This document shows positions 23,063 through 35,113 of a stretch of 64,000 nucleotides of DNA, piece after piece. Under the pieces are notes generated by a model. That model was not told the DNA's origin and made no database searches. It saw only the letters and a list, made by a program, of their open reading frames with translations. Position 1 is the stretch's first letter, and each line of letters begins with the position of its first letter. Source of the DNA: Dolomedes plantarius (lineage: Eukaryota; Arthropoda; Arachnida; Araneae; Dolomedidae); contig OU015496.1 in assembly GCA_907164885.2 (NCBI GenBank), forward strand, positions 186,891,281 to 186,955,280. Reading direction: 5' to 3'. The position numbers and the translations under genes are program-made.

Positions 23063-23489
23063 ATAATTACAAGATAAAAAGAACTTTTCATATACCATGT
23101 TTTAAAATTTTCTGTTGAATCATATAAACTTGACAATTCTATGCATTAATAAATACTTTTTAAAAATGTTTTCGATGAATTATCCCATCAAGTTGAAAGA
23201 AAATGAAGTTAATTGGAAGTTGACTTGCGTTTAACTTTTCGTTCCCGTCCCGGCCGATAGAAGGCTGCATCAGTCTACATAGCAAAATTAACTGAAAATA
23301 AATTTAATTCTGCTTAAAGATGGCTAAAAGTATTAAAATAATGCATTGTCATCGTGTTCTGAGCTATTCTAAACGTTTCAAATGTCTAGATAGTCGGGAA
23401 GTTAGTTAAAAATCGATTGCAAGATTTGGACTGGACAAACACACAAACACACAAACAAAAAAGCAAGTTAATAAAAACATGTAAAAAAC
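23063..23489 (+). repeat. dispersed repeat R2, copy 2
   Basis: A full-length R2 copy immediately downstream of the compact TTAA element, outside rather than inside it, which shows R2 is a separate repeat. CA/AAAC tract near the 3' end. Confidence 0.75.
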
Positions 23490-23945
23490 TAATACGTAGC
23501 AGTTTTGCATAGTGTTTGCAGATCGACCACTAGATCGTCACGTAGATCGATCGGTTGATCGACCAGCATGTTCAGAAGGTAAACCACTCTCCTGCTCTAT
23601 CCAGTTAGCTTCGAACAGACACGTGTATGTTTAATTCAAATAGTCAGATTAGAAATATGAAGGTTTCCACGTTTTACTGGAAAGTAACACAACCTCTTTC
23701 GGAAAAGTGAGATTTCCTGCAATCCTTCGTTTAACCCAGTGAAAATGCATTTACAGGCAGAAGGAAATTCGAGAAGTAACTAGATAAGTTCTAGAAAGTT
23801 ATGTCATTTTACTAAATGATATATTGATATGTTCTTTCAAAGACATTTAAGTGATAAGGGAAATCTAGACGAAGCTTATAAACCAAAATTTTACTTTAAT
23901 CTCTTTACGCAACAAAGTTACGTACTTCTGTCAAATGAACGCTAA
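23490..23945. other. unassigned non-coding stretch
   Basis: Nothing recognised apart from a short gatcgacc-rich patch at 23520-23565 (repeated gatcg words). Confidence 0.4.
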
Positions 23946-24131
23946 GGGCTTGTTCACGTAGGAGTCTGTTGCGTTGCGTTAAGGAAAAGATGACGTTATG
24001 ATGTAAATAAACCAATAATAGGCGTTAAAAATTTCATTGCTGATCGTTTGGAGGCCTATGATTGGTTTATTTTCGTCTCAACGTCATATTTTCCTTAACG
24101 TAACGCAACGGACTTCTATGTGAACAGACCC
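23946..24131. mobile_element. GGGCCTGTTCAC miniature element, single-unit copy
   Basis: 186 bp, nearly all inverted repeat: gggcttgttcacgtaggag at left and tctatgtgaacagaccc at right, the right followed by TTAA. The reference form for the triplicated copy at 22206. Confidence 0.85.
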
Positions 24132-25553
24132 TTAAGTAGAAGAAACGTTTTCTTGATATTACCTCCCCTCATAGCACAACACGAATTATAGAACGACGTC
24201 ATAAAAGAGAAGAAAAACGTCATAGTTAATGTAAAACCAAAACATTTTTGGTTCCAATTTCAAAATCAACCAAGATATTGTTTTACATAATATCGATATA
24301 TCAAACTGCACAAAAATTGAACAGAACTTAAAGTGTTTATAATTTGTTTGCCGAAATTCTATAATCATTCATACTTAATACTTTAAGCAACATAGTTATA
24401 ACATAATACGAATCATGGTGTACAGGAAAAAGATCCATTGAGTCATACATTTGCCTTTATTTTCTAAAGTACTATCTGCGTTGTTGAATCTGGCCGCAGT
24501 TATTCGCGTTAAACTGAAAAGGGCTATACAAATCTCTCAATGCTAACCAATTATTTATTATTAAAGTAAGTGTTAATTAAAGTTATTGCGTTTATGCCTT
24601 TGCTCTAGCATATTTGCATTTTAAGGATGATTACGTAGTTTCCAATTTGAGCAATTCAAAGCGTTAAAGTTATTCTTCCATTTCATTTTATGCGTTTCCT
24701 TCCTTTACACTTATCTGCGGTTTTATCCTTTTGACCTCCTGGTAAGTGGCTACCATTTTTTTTCTCCCTAAGAGTGCAATTTCGTAGTTATTTTTAACAC
24801 AGTAATTTTTCGTTTAAGTAAGCCAGTTTGAATTTCCTTACGTTAAAAATGTTTATACTAATCCATTGAATTTTATCAATATCTTTACTTATCTTGGGCA
24901 TGATTTGTATGAATAGTTTTGTAATTATATATACATTTAAAAATAATTTTAGAGTGCAAAACAAGGCCTATAACCATTTAATTCAGCTCTTATTGACTTT
25001 GTTGGCTTTCATATCGGAATATAGCATCTTGGTATTTTAGTTGCCAACAATGCTGAATTCGTGGTAGGTGGTATAAATATTTTTTTCTGTACCTGTTTAA
25101 ATATTTGTAAAAATTAGAAGTTTTTGTCACTTAGTTTTTGTCATGGTATTCATTTCTCGTTTGTAAAATAATACCATTTCTATCCTCTCTATCTCATTGT
25201 TCTTAATTTAAGATCGAATATTTAGAGTTATCATTTTATTCAACATCAATGGTATCAGAGCATTACTAATGTTTAAGTCTACAAGTTTTCGTAAACATCG
25301 CCAAGGTACATATTATACTAAACCAGTGTTATTTATTTTTCTACTTCATAAAGTGCAGTTAAATTCAGATTTGGAATCTTCGACGTGTTTTTTTTCTTCA
25401 AAAAATTAATTTTCCAAATTTCGGGCTAAAACGTATTTATGTATGTGGTCCTCGATCTCTCTCTGATCGACGACTTTACGGGAGGCAATTGAACACCACT
25501 TGAGCGAATATTCAAAATATTTTATGAGGACGAATCACAGGCAAAACACAATA
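24132..25553. other. unassigned non-coding stretch
   Basis: About 1.4 kb of AT-rich DNA with no repeat ends, no frame over 60 codons of interest and no splice-flanked exon I can support. Confidence 0.4.
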
Positions 25554-26416
25554 CAGGTAACCCTCCTATAACACGGTAGATAGGTTCCTAGAAAATGCCG
25601 TGTTGTGTGAAACCGTGTTATATGAGACCCAGAGACAGTTCAAAAAAGGGGGTTACGTTCTGAAAACATTAAAAACGAACTTTTTTTTAAAAAAATTCCA
25701 TATAAGCAACTTAATTTTTGTTAAAAATATAAATGTATGTATAAAACAAAACAAAATGAAAGAAAACAAAAAAAAAATATTTCCGTTTAATGCGACCTTA
25801 ATTTAATAAATTTATTCCTCATCACTACTCGGTACAATGAAACGAGAACGTTTTTTCGATTGAACGATATCACCTTCACTTTCAGAAACATTTTCTTAAT
25901 TTAGATTTTCTGCACATTCTATCCTCTTTAAAAAGTCTGTAATTTTGGTTTATTTGCTGGTTCTTACAAGGTCATTGTAGATTCACGGTATGGAGATAGA
26001 CAATTTTGCAGCTCCCTGTTGAATTTTCGGCTTCTTTCAGCGGAAGGGTGGAAAAATCATTCTCCTTTCAGGAAAAATTATTCAAAATTTTCAGCTAAGC
26101 TTAGGCCTTCTTGTAATTTTATAGAGCTATAAATGAATAAATAATATGTTTATACATTTTCATGTAAAGCCACTATAGTTCATTATTCCTTCACGCCATT
26201 ATTTTAAGGTAATTTAGTTTTTAAATGTGTCAAACAAACATCATGTTATCTAGTGCAAAGAAGTACAGTGTCGTACAAAGGTTTTCGCAATTTTTTTTAT
26301 CGTGTTAGAGCGAAACCGCGTTACAGGTTGCAGTGTTATACGAGGGTTCCTGCAATTTATCTTATCGTGTTAGAGCGAAACCGTGTTAAGATACCGTGCT
26401 GTAGGAGGGCTACCTG
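25554..26416. mobile_element. Tigger/pogo-like miniature element, copy 2
   Basis: The ends CAGGTAACCCTCCTATAAC and TGTAGGAGGGCTACCTG lie between TA dinucleotides. Closely similar along its length to 11668-12529, with small indels. Confidence 0.85.
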
Positions 26417-26431
26417 TATTCAAAGAAATTA

Positions 26432-26463
26432 TTTAAAACAAGCTGAGGTACCCGGCGATGCCC
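26432..26463 (-). mobile_element. Helitron-like 3' terminus (minus strand)
   Basis: On the minus strand a GC hairpin (cccgg, gcatcg, ccggg) is followed by tacctcagcttg. A hairpin ~10 nt before a CTRR end is the Helitron 3' signature; here the last bases are CTTG, one change from CTAG. The 5' end was not located. Confidence 0.4.
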
Positions 26464-28564
26464 GGGATTTTAAGAATGTTTGTTAACCAAAATCAATTTA
26501 AAAATTAACGCAGTATAAATAACATAGAAAAAATATATGTGAAATGTTAGAGACATCTCAGAATTTAGGAATTTCAGCCTTTCATCATTGTAGCACTAAA
26601 ATCTGAAAAGTAAAAATGTCAAATTGTCTAATGTTTGTTAACCAAAATTAATTTAAATCTAAACACAGTATAAATAACATAGAAAAAAAATGTGAAATCT
26701 TATACACATGAATAAAAGGAAAACCCAATATAAAAATATATAAATTTATAAAACTCCTCAGAATTTAGCTAGATCTAGCTTTCATCATTGGGGCAAAAAG
26801 AAAGAAGCTGAAATTACAGGTTTAGCAGAAATTTCCAATTGCCTTTTTAGTAAATTTGCTGATTTTCAGCTTTAGGTTTTATTTTTATTTCAGCAGATAT
26901 GAAGCTTTTTCTTTTAGGTGAGAATTTTATTTCTAGGTGTTCTCCAAGGTTAAGTAAATTTATTAGATTTAATTTCATTTTTCTTTTGGCTCATTATTCA
27001 CCACAGTGAAGCATTCAGTTCGAACCAGTGTTAATTATAATATTAATTATGATGGGTTATTGCATTTAAAAATAACACAACGCAACTTTACCATCTATCT
27101 TAAAATGTACTAACCACTAATGGCCAAATGGCAAATATTGTTGTATTTAAATTTAACTGAAGCCCACCTTAATTAGTAAGTTTCATTCCTAACTTTAATT
27201 AGTAAGTAATATATATATATTAAGTTTTAAAACACCCCAATACAAACGTCGTTGCCACAAACCTCTCCAGAAATATAAATTTATTAATGAATTTATTAAC
27301 TGTGGGCTCCCACTCCCACGAACTGTCTCTCCAACTCCCCAAAAACAAGTGACCACCGTGGGCTCTCCCCCCCCCCCATAGAACTACTACGGCGTCATCG
27401 TCTTCTGATAAACGTAGCCAGGCATGATAATGGACTATCCTGTAAGTTTTATATCACTATCTTAATTACAACACATCAGCAATGTTTCTGTAAGTGATTA
27501 CCTGCATTTATAGAGCTTATAAATGCCAGCCTTCATTAGCAGAAGGACTGCTACTCTCCATTTTTTAGCACTTTTGGGAATGATTGTATTGTTACCATAG
27601 GTATTCAGTTTTACTGAAATTTGTAATCTCAATAGTTTACAACACGCTGCTTCAAGTTCTGTTTGCAATTTTTGGTTTTATTTTAGAATTGCCATCAAAA
27701 TTTTGTTTTTGATTTGTGTTTTCATTTTTAGAATTGGAAATGGTAATATTTTCCTAATTTTATGTGCACAGTGGTGCCATATTTTAGTGTTGGAATACAC
27801 AACTTTGAATATTTTACCTTATTTAAATATAAATAAAAATTACGCATACTGTCATCATGATTATGTGTGGCATCGGGACGACTGAAGATTTTTTAATAAT
27901 GCCTTGTTTTTCACTTGGATTGCCAGTCTTTGTCCTTGTTGGAATTAAGGTGGAATTGACCTTCGATCCCCATGTTAAACTATGGGGTATTTTCTTCCAA
28001 TTTTTTTAATAACTCATTAGCATATTCATATTTTTAAATCCTGTTTTCTGCGTTTGAAAACATAATTTAAAATGCAATCCGCACATTTAACAAATTTTTT
28101 ATTTTAGTTAATTTTTTAATTAAATTTATTTTGTAGCGATAGACATCAATAATTTAATGCTCTGTAAAAATTTAACTCGCACTCTGTATTCAAACATCAA
28201 CCTTCATATACAAAAACAAAAAATTCAAAAATATGCATTTTTGAATCTGTGACTCCTAATTTGCTAATCTGTAGCTAGAAAAATGCCGAGAAAAAAAAAA
28301 ATTCTGCATAACGTAACTCGGAGTTCGTGTTATGTCAGCTGATGTGACGCTTTAAAATCCTGTTCCCGAACGTCAGACGACAATTAATTTATCTTTCTTT
28401 TTCGGTAGCCACGTAGTTTGGCTAGTAATATTTCTTTATCTTTCGTCTGCGTATAAAATGTGCTTCGATTATATCGTAACTGAAATGAAAATCGACTTAT
28501 TCAGTGTCATAATGTATATTGAAAACTGTAATTAAAACATTCTCCATCTCGTATTTTTCCTTTC
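26464..28564. other. unassigned stretch with a short internal duplication
   Basis: Probably partly the body of the Helitron-like element. About 75 bp around atgtttgttaaccaaaat is duplicated at 26475 and 26632. A possible plus-strand Helitron-type CTAG end lies near 28424 (gtttggctagta). No gene seen. Confidence 0.35.
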
Positions 28565-28993
28565 TTAAACTTAAAAAACCCTTTGACGGTAATAACCAAA
28601 ATACTCCTACTTATTTTTGTCTGTAATGTGTTACAAACTTTAGTTTTGAATTGTTTATTAGATTATCAAAACTTTTTGTACGAAACTAATTTTTAAGAGT
28701 TACAAATAAGTAAAAAATAACATTATTGATAAACTAAAAAAGGTGCAATATAAGGATTCGAATGGGAATTAAATCCAAAATAAAGTTTTTAAAGATTAAG
28801 TTTTAAAATAAGATATCGAGCAAAAGTTTTTCCTGCAAATTAGCAAGTTTTATTATTTTCTAAACTAATAAATTTCAAGTTGATTACTTTCTAATTTCGA
28901 AATAAAATTTAACATTCCTGAAAAGTTAAATATATTTCATCACAACTTCCCATAGTTTTAAGTTGACATTAAAACTTGCAATATTAAGAAAAC
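28565..28993 (+). repeat. ~420-bp direct repeat, unit 1
   Basis: Matches 29286-29712 along its length with many small indels, for example the blocks gtgcaatataaggattcg, aaataagatatcgagcaaaa and aaataaaatttaacattcct. The two units lie 720 bp apart. The interval at 28994-29285 contains a G-run near 29242. Confidence 0.8.
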
Positions 28994-29285
28994 TATATTA
29001 AAAACTTGGTGGTCTGCCATCTAAAAGATGATTTTATCGATCTAAAGCGATATTTTGTCATGCTTAGATAATAGTTTTAATGTCTGCCAAAGATATTTTG
29101 AAATCACAAACCTTTAATATACTTTGTTATTCTCCTCTGTTCAAAGCGTTATATTGAAAATCTTACAGGCTGCTAAAAAGTTTGACGTCTGTGAACGTCT
29201 AATGTTTTGACGTCTGTGGTGAAACTAGAATCTGTTTAAGGAGGGGGGGGGGGGGGTATCCAAAGAAAGAGGATTGTACAAGTGG

Positions 29286-29712
29286 TTTTACTTTGACTAC
29301 CGCACACAAAAACAATCGAAATACTCCTTTTTTTTGTGCGTAAAATGTTAAAAACGTTAGTTTTGATTTGTTTATAAATTTATCAAAACTTTTTGTATAA
29401 AATTTTTTTAAGAGTTACAAATCAGTATAAAATAACATTATTAATAGAGTAAAAAAGATGCAATATAAGGATTCGATAGGGAATTAATCCAAAATAAAGT
29501 TTAAAAAGATATTAATACAAGTAAGTTTTAAAATAAGATATCGAGCAAAATTTTTTCCCGCAAAGTAGCAAGTTTTATCATTTTTTAAATTAATAAATTT
29601 CACGTTTATGTTTTCTAATTTTGAAATAAAATTTAACATTCCTGAAAGTTAAATATGTTTCATTGCAATTTTCTACAGTTTTTAGTTGACATTAAAACTT
29701 GAAATATTAACT
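29286..29712 (+). repeat. ~420-bp direct repeat, unit 2
   Basis: Second unit of the direct duplication starting at 28565. The divergence, on the order of one change in ten by eye, implies an old duplication or independent insertion of two copies of one family. Confidence 0.8.
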
Positions 29713-29779
29713 TGAATTATTAAACGTTGCAAATCCTATTTTAGTACATTATACCATTTTTAATACATGAAAAATATTA

Positions 29780-30318
29780 TCGTATTTTTCGGACCGTAAG
29801 AAGCACCTTTTTACATTAAAAAGTCGACTAATAATTGGGGGGCGTCTTATGGTCCTAAGGTAACAGTAGAATAAAATGAATGTTATTATGTATATATAGG
29901 GTTGGATCTTTAATCCAGTTCGTTTAATCATTTAATGCGATAAAACTGACACCTTAATATTAACTTAAATTCAGCATGACTCATAGACAGTCTCTCAATA
30001 ACAATAACAAATATTTATTACGTTGACACCACAGTTGACATACCACTTAACACATAATTGACCTCTCAAGGTAGTAACAATACTGCCAAGTACTCAATAA
30101 GCTTGGACTTCCTGAAGTCACCCAGGCTTCACGCCTAAACCACTCGTTTAGTGTAGCAATCGTAACCCTTCAACATATATCATTTATTATATTTATTATA
30201 TATATATATATTTTATCTTTATTAAGTAAGAAATTAAAAATATCTTTATATACCTAACAAAACACAAAATATTCTTTTCTAAAAATCCCCCATAAATTTG
30301 AGGGAACGAAAAATACGG
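29780..30318. mobile_element. CCGTATTTTTCG-type miniature element, copy 2, with foreign insert
   Basis: The ends tcgtatttttcggaccg and ggaacgaaaaatacgg are flanked by TA on both sides. The arms match 11530-12717 (right-hand interior atctttatatacctaaca and cttttctaaaaatc). The middle (about 29889-30175) is unlike the other copy, begins TGTATATATAGGG, ends CCTTCAACA and carries AATAAC/AATAAAT words. It could be a solo LTR of about 290 bp, but no clear 5-bp duplication is visible. Confidence 0.55.
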
Positions 30319-30502
30319 TATGTGTTTTGACTATTTCTGTATGGTTTTATAGAACATCTAATACTTCAAAAATGAGTAAAGGAAATTGCAATATGCAGCT
30401 TTTCATATCCAATATAGAACGTAAAAATGGATGCTAATTTTGAAGCGATAGGTCTAGTCCATCCTCAGATAATTTTTGAATTTGTGGTGTGTCCATCTTA
30501 TG

Positions 30503-30725
30503 GAAGTTAACTTGCGTTTAACTTTTCGTTCCCGTCCCACCGATAGATGGCTGCACCAGTCTACAAAACAAAATTAACTGAAAAGGAATTCAATTCTGTT
30601 TAAAGATGGCTAAAAGTATTAAAATAAGGCATTGTCATCTTGTTCTGAGCTATTCTAAAAGTTTCAAATGTCAGATAGTCGGGAAGTTAGTTAAATATCG
30701 ATTGCAAGATTTGTACCGGACGGAC

Positions 30726-30772
<47 letters not shown>

Positions 30773-30813
30773 TACAAACAAGAAAGCGAGTTAATAAAAA
30801 CATGGTAAAAAGG
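30503..30813 (+). repeat. dispersed repeat R2, copy 3 (5' truncated)
   Basis: Starts at the gaagttaacttgcgttta block and runs to gttaataaaaacatgg. It carries an expanded CA tract (30730-30769) at the place where other copies have aaacacacaa. The tract gives a meaningless poly-Thr/His frame. Confidence 0.75.
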
Positions 30814-31578
30814 CTAATAAATAACAGAGATGAAAAATGTCTTTCCTATAGGGCTTTCTGAGATAGATTGAGGCATGTTTAAAAAAACTGATGACTAGTG
30901 ACACGTATTTCAGAGGCAAAACAAAGTTCACCTAGTAGGCAAAATACGCTTCAGAGAGTTTTACAACTGTTATCTCTTATTTTAAATCAAACAATTAAAT
31001 TAAATCTGTCTAATTTAGCTATTTACCATCATCTATCGATATGTTATGCAATCCATAATAGGCATATTTTCTTGCATGTTTGTATTCGTGTTTCATTGTT
31101 TGTACTCATTAATTGAAAGTAATTATCTTCCATAAATGTGCGTTTTCCTTTGTTTTATTCCATGTGTCCGTTGATTTAGATGTATGCTTTACCCATTGTA
31201 TCCATCCTTTCTTTATATTTGTCTGTGTTTATCTTTCGACATCTGAATCCGATTTTATATGTAGCTACGAGTAACTTTCTGTTAGATAGAAACGTTGCCA
31301 GAATATTTTTTGGATGGGGGGAGGGAGCACAGTGTCTGATGAAAACGTAATTAAGGATTGTTATTGGATAATGCGTTGATTACAGTATGTAAATCCCAAA
31401 TTTAAAGGGTCTTGGACCCTATGGGTTCTTTGCTTGAATTTTTGTTTTTAGTGTTTGTATCTATTTATTTGGATGTGTTCATGTACTACAACTCAGCATC
31501 TGTGTTCCTTCGCTCCCTATTGTCTCTGTATGTCAGTTGCCTTTTGTTGGCAGTGTCGTATTCACTTTTTTTCCCGTC
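30814..31578. other. unassigned non-coding stretch
   Basis: AT-rich with a g-rich patch near 31317-31326. No recognised element or exon. Confidence 0.4.
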
Positions 31579-31582
31579 TTAA

Positions 31583-32326
31583 GGGGACTCACTACCCTTA
31601 AATCTTTAAAACATTCGATTTTTTGAAAAAAATATGTTAAAGCCTGATTATTTCTGAACAAAATAAAGCAAACCGCATGAAAATATTTCGCTTAGTTCCG
31701 GAGATATTGATGTTCTAAATATTTAATTACTGATCAAGTTTATAATAAGAAATTTTAAACTCATTTTTCTCAAAATGCAATTTTGCATCATTCCGCAACT
31801 GATATCTCAAAAACTATGAAACATAATTCAATGAAATTTTTATCACTGCATAATCATGGTATTTTATTGCGTCTGAAGTAGAGTTATTGCAATCACTGCA
31901 CATTTTGTTATTTTTTCATGGGTAAATGAATGCAAAAATTTAAGGAAATTTTAAGTATATTTTGAGCAGTTTTAAAAAAATTGAAAATATATTTTAATGT
32001 TGAATGTTTTATGTTCATTTGTATTTTGAATTATTTATTTTAAATAAAAAACAGGAATTATACATTTTAAGTGTAAAATTAATTTCATAGTTCTGCGCGC
32101 AAGCCAGTATACAATAAAATGCTTAAAAACAAGGTATATTTAAAGCATTTTTAAAAAAAAATTATTTAAAATTATTTGGAGAGTTGAAAATTTGTTTATT
32201 AAAATAAATATCAATTTATCATATACATAAAATTTGGAAATATTGCGAGTCAATTGAAATAGTTACAAAGAGTCAAAAAGTATGAAAATATGCCTTAGTT
32301 CCTCGACTTAAGAGTCATGAGTCCCC
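31583..32326. mobile_element. TTAA-target element with GGGGACTCA ends
   Basis: TTAA lies on both sides, with left end GGGGACTCACTAC and right end GTCATGAGTCCCC: about 10 bp of terminal inverted repeat with little further pairing. It is 744 bp of AT-rich interior without a frame. Similar terminal style (GGGGAGTGGTCAC) to the foldback at 40923. Confidence 0.65.
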
Positions 32327-32375
32327 TTAATCAAAAGAGCTATGGTTTTTCTAGCATGAAACGTATTTCCGCCTT

Positions 32376-33247
32376 AAGGCTGCTCTCTACTAACCCTATT
32401 GGATTCTCTCCCCTCGATGTTAACCTATGGATAAAATTTGTCTACTATTTATAGCTACATAAATGCCGATAATCCAATAAAAATGGTATTTTCAGATAGC
32501 CTGAACTTTTCTGCACCTTGCAACAGGATTCATTTTATGAATTTCGTTCACCAAAGGAATTGATGAACGTTTAAAAACTCCTATGCCAGAATTTCCCCAG
32601 AATAATTTAAATTTTAAAATAGCATTTGCAATTAGAAAACGATAATTACAAGATAAAAAGAACTTTTTATTACAAGGTTTTTAAATTTTCTGTCGAATCA
32701 TATAAACTTGACAATTCTATGTATTAAAACTTTTTAAATTATTTTTTATGAATTATACCATCATCTTGAAAGAAAATGATCAAATGTGTAATAAAGAGGT
32801 ATCAAATGCGTAATCAATCCTTTAGCTCGAGAATTGGAAGTTAACTTGCTTTTAACTTTTCATTCCCGTCCCGTCGGATAGATGGCTGCACCATTCTACA
32901 AAACAAAATTAACTGAAAAAGAATTCAATTCTGTTTAAAGATGGCTAAAAGTATTAAAATAATGCATTGCCATCGTGTTCTGAGCTATTCTAAAAGTTTC
33001 AAATGTCTAGGTAGTCGGGAAGTTAGTTAAAAATCGATTGCAAGATTTGTACCGGGCAAACACACAAACAAGAAAGCGAGTTAATAAAAACATAGTAAAA
33101 AATGCCCCATGGTGTAAAATTTCATTCTCTATTTAGGAGTACAATTTAAAAAAAATTTCAATCCCAGTCGCCAATCCTGGGATAAATTTTCTCCATAGGT
33201 GAACATTGAGGTGAACGAACCCAATAGGGTTAGTACACAGCAGCCTT
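32376..33247. mobile_element. GGCTGCTGTG TTAA-target element, copy 3, with R2 insert
   Basis: Left aaggctgctctctactaacc, right ggttagtacacagcagcctt, with TTAA overlapping both ends. As in copy 1 it contains an R2 copy (about 32639-33098) between its arms. Confidence 0.8.
32639..33098 (+). repeat. dispersed repeat R2, copy 4
   Basis: Full-length R2 inside the TTAA element. About 60 bp of extra sequence near 32776-32835 relative to copy 2. Confidence 0.75.
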
Positions 33248-33410
33248 AAATAGTCTATCCTGGTAGGCATTCTTTTCCGTGCGGTTTATCGTTTAGATCA
33301 GGCGTGTTCAACCCGCGGCCATGGACAGCTAATATTGCGGCTCCATAATATCGTAAACTTTATAAGACCTACCTCTGCCTAGAAAATATCACCCTCTTAA
33401 CAATCGCCGC

Positions 33411-33572
33411 TTTTTTAGCACTACCTACATTTGTGAACAACTGTTGTCAAACATGAAGCACTCGAAAAGTAAAATTAGGTCAAAAACTTCTGTTGAGCAC
33501 CTTCAGAACACTCCAAGAATTGCAACCATTTAAATCAAACCAGACGTTGATGTATTAGTTTCGCAAAAACTT
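33411..33572 (+). pseudogene. hAT transposase C-terminal domain fragment
   Basis: Reads FFSTTYICEQLLSNMKHSKS, then KIRSKTSVEHLQNTPRIATI, a stop, and IKPDVDVLVSQK. This is the classic hAT C-terminal dimerisation signature (S-T-Y-x-C-E-x-L-F-S, K-x-R-S-x-L-T-x-x-H-L, I-x-P-D-x-D) as found in domesticated GTF2IRD2/ZBED-like proteins. It lies only ~110 bp from the left end, so most of the gene has been deleted, and the stop breaks what is left. It does not encode an active protein. Confidence 0.85.
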
Positions 33573-33689
33573 TGTACGGTTGTGTGGAGCCTATGAATGA
33601 AACCCACCTCAGGAGACCTGATGTCACGCTGACGTCCTCTTCCATTAGGTATAGATCCTTGGAAGCTACAGTGGTAGGATTCAGAGGGT

Positions 33690-34835
33690 TAGAGATGCGA
33701 CATCGATGTCTTCAAAACATCGATGTTTTGATAAAATCATCGATGTTATAAACATCGCTTTATTGAAGTCGATGTTTTTTAACATCGATGTTTTGTGCTC
33801 GATGTTTTACGTTATTTCGATGTTTTTTTTTTAAAGTACCATGATAATAAAAAAAATTAACCACGTAGCATAGTTTTCACACTCAGTAAATGTAAATCTG
33901 AATTCTGAAAAGGACGAATACAAAAGGGGGAAGGATCCCCTAGCAACGAGACAAATGGCAATCAACAACCAATGAACCAATTAGAGCGCTTGGAATGCCC
34001 TCGACACTCCAGAACCTTCCATGGGGTTTTATTTTATAAATAGTATAAATACGAGAGCAACCGTTTAAATTTTTGTTTTGTTCTGGTTTTATGTAAGTTA
34101 ACGTTAATATTATTAGTAAGATGCCTACCAAAAGTACCGTTTGGAAATATTTTTCCAAAACCTCTGACAAATTGGTGAAATGCAATATTTGCCTTAAGTC
34201 CCTCAAACTTCTGGCAATACCACGAATTTATCTGGACATTTGAAGGCAAAATATGGTGATATTTACAACGTGTATTTTGAGTCATCAATGAAGCCTAAGT
34301 CAAAAAGTAAACCACACAATTCAGATACTGCGGCCCCAGCCATTCCAAGCATTTCGGTGGCTGAAACGGAACATAGAGAAGAAACCGTAAGTTCGTATTC
34401 CAATATTCCTAGGTTCCATCAAAAAACTTTGAAAAACAGTTTCACAAATGTGATTTCTTCTAAAGATGGTGGAGATATGCACAGCAAAATTCCTCAAGCT
34501 ATTCTTTGGACAATTTGTAGAGATTCTCAGCCGATTTCAATCATTGAAGACAAGGGTTTTAAACACTTGTTAAAAGTAACTGTGCCTTTATATACTGTTT
34601 AATCATGAAGAACAATAGATTCAATGATAGATTAGAAGTACGAAATAGTGTCATTTATGTTAAAAGAGCGATTGAGCAATGTCTCAAACGTGTGTCACAA
34701 CAGATATTTGGACGGAAACATCGATGTTTAAAAACATCGATGGTTTTGGGGCGATGTTTTATTAGCATCGATGTTTTAATATTGAATATCGATGTTTCAA
34801 AACATCGATGTTTTGTTGTCGATGTTGCATCCCTA
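33690..34835 (+). mobile_element. hAT transposon, TAGGGATGCRACATCGAT family, copy 1 (nested)
   Basis: Ends tagagatgcgacatcgatg and catcgatgtt...gttgcatcccta. Flanking octamers cagagggt and cagcgggt agree at 7 of 8. Both subterminal zones are packed with direct and inverted copies of acatcgatgtttt, probable transposase-binding repeats. Inside are the 5' parts of a BED-finger transposase gene. A coding-less relative lies at 44058-44775. Confidence 0.85.
34121..34720 (+). pseudogene. BED-finger hAT transposase, N-terminal part
   Basis: Starts ATG with a BED zinc finger: VWKYFSKTSDKLVKCNICLK, then after a one-base frameshift near 34208, SGNTTNLSGHLKAKY. The second His of the finger is replaced by Tyr. 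A Ser/Lys-rich linker and the conserved hAT block (FKHLLKVTVPLYTV) follow to a stop at 34600. A further piece in shifted frames reads NDRLEVR and then CVTTDIWTET, which contains the first catalytic Asp. Immediately after this the sequence passes into the right subterminal repeats, so the catalytic core and C-terminus are deleted. Confidence 0.8.
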
Positions 34836-34857
34836 CAGCGGGTTCGCACCGGTGCTT

Positions 34858-34889
34858 TAGAACCGATACCTACTGTAGGTATCGGTTCT
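34858..34889. repeat. perfect short inverted repeat
   Basis: agaaccgataccta and taggtatcggttct face each other around a 4-base centre (ctg plus boundary). It lies just right of the nested hAT in the outer element's interior. A DNA hairpin or a dyad binding site is possible. Confidence 0.7.
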
Positions 34890-35113
34890 GCGAATCGTTT
34901 GCTAATGAACGCCAGATGCATCGTTAACAGGACAAATAATTAAAAAAAATAAACCTACCCTACACCGGGCAGCTGGTCCAGCGTAATCGGAAAGGAATGG
35001 AATCCTTCTCCTACAGTGCAAATATTGTAAAGAATAAATCACGTAACCTTTGAAGCAAAGAAAATTGCAAGTGAGGATGCCAATCAAACGGCAATAGGTA
35101 AATATCTTCAATA

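Noticed and set aside
34605..34943. A separate 112-codon gene
   Set aside because: Its first part is the shifted continuation of the BED-finger hAT transposase; the rest is the subterminal acatcgatg repeats.
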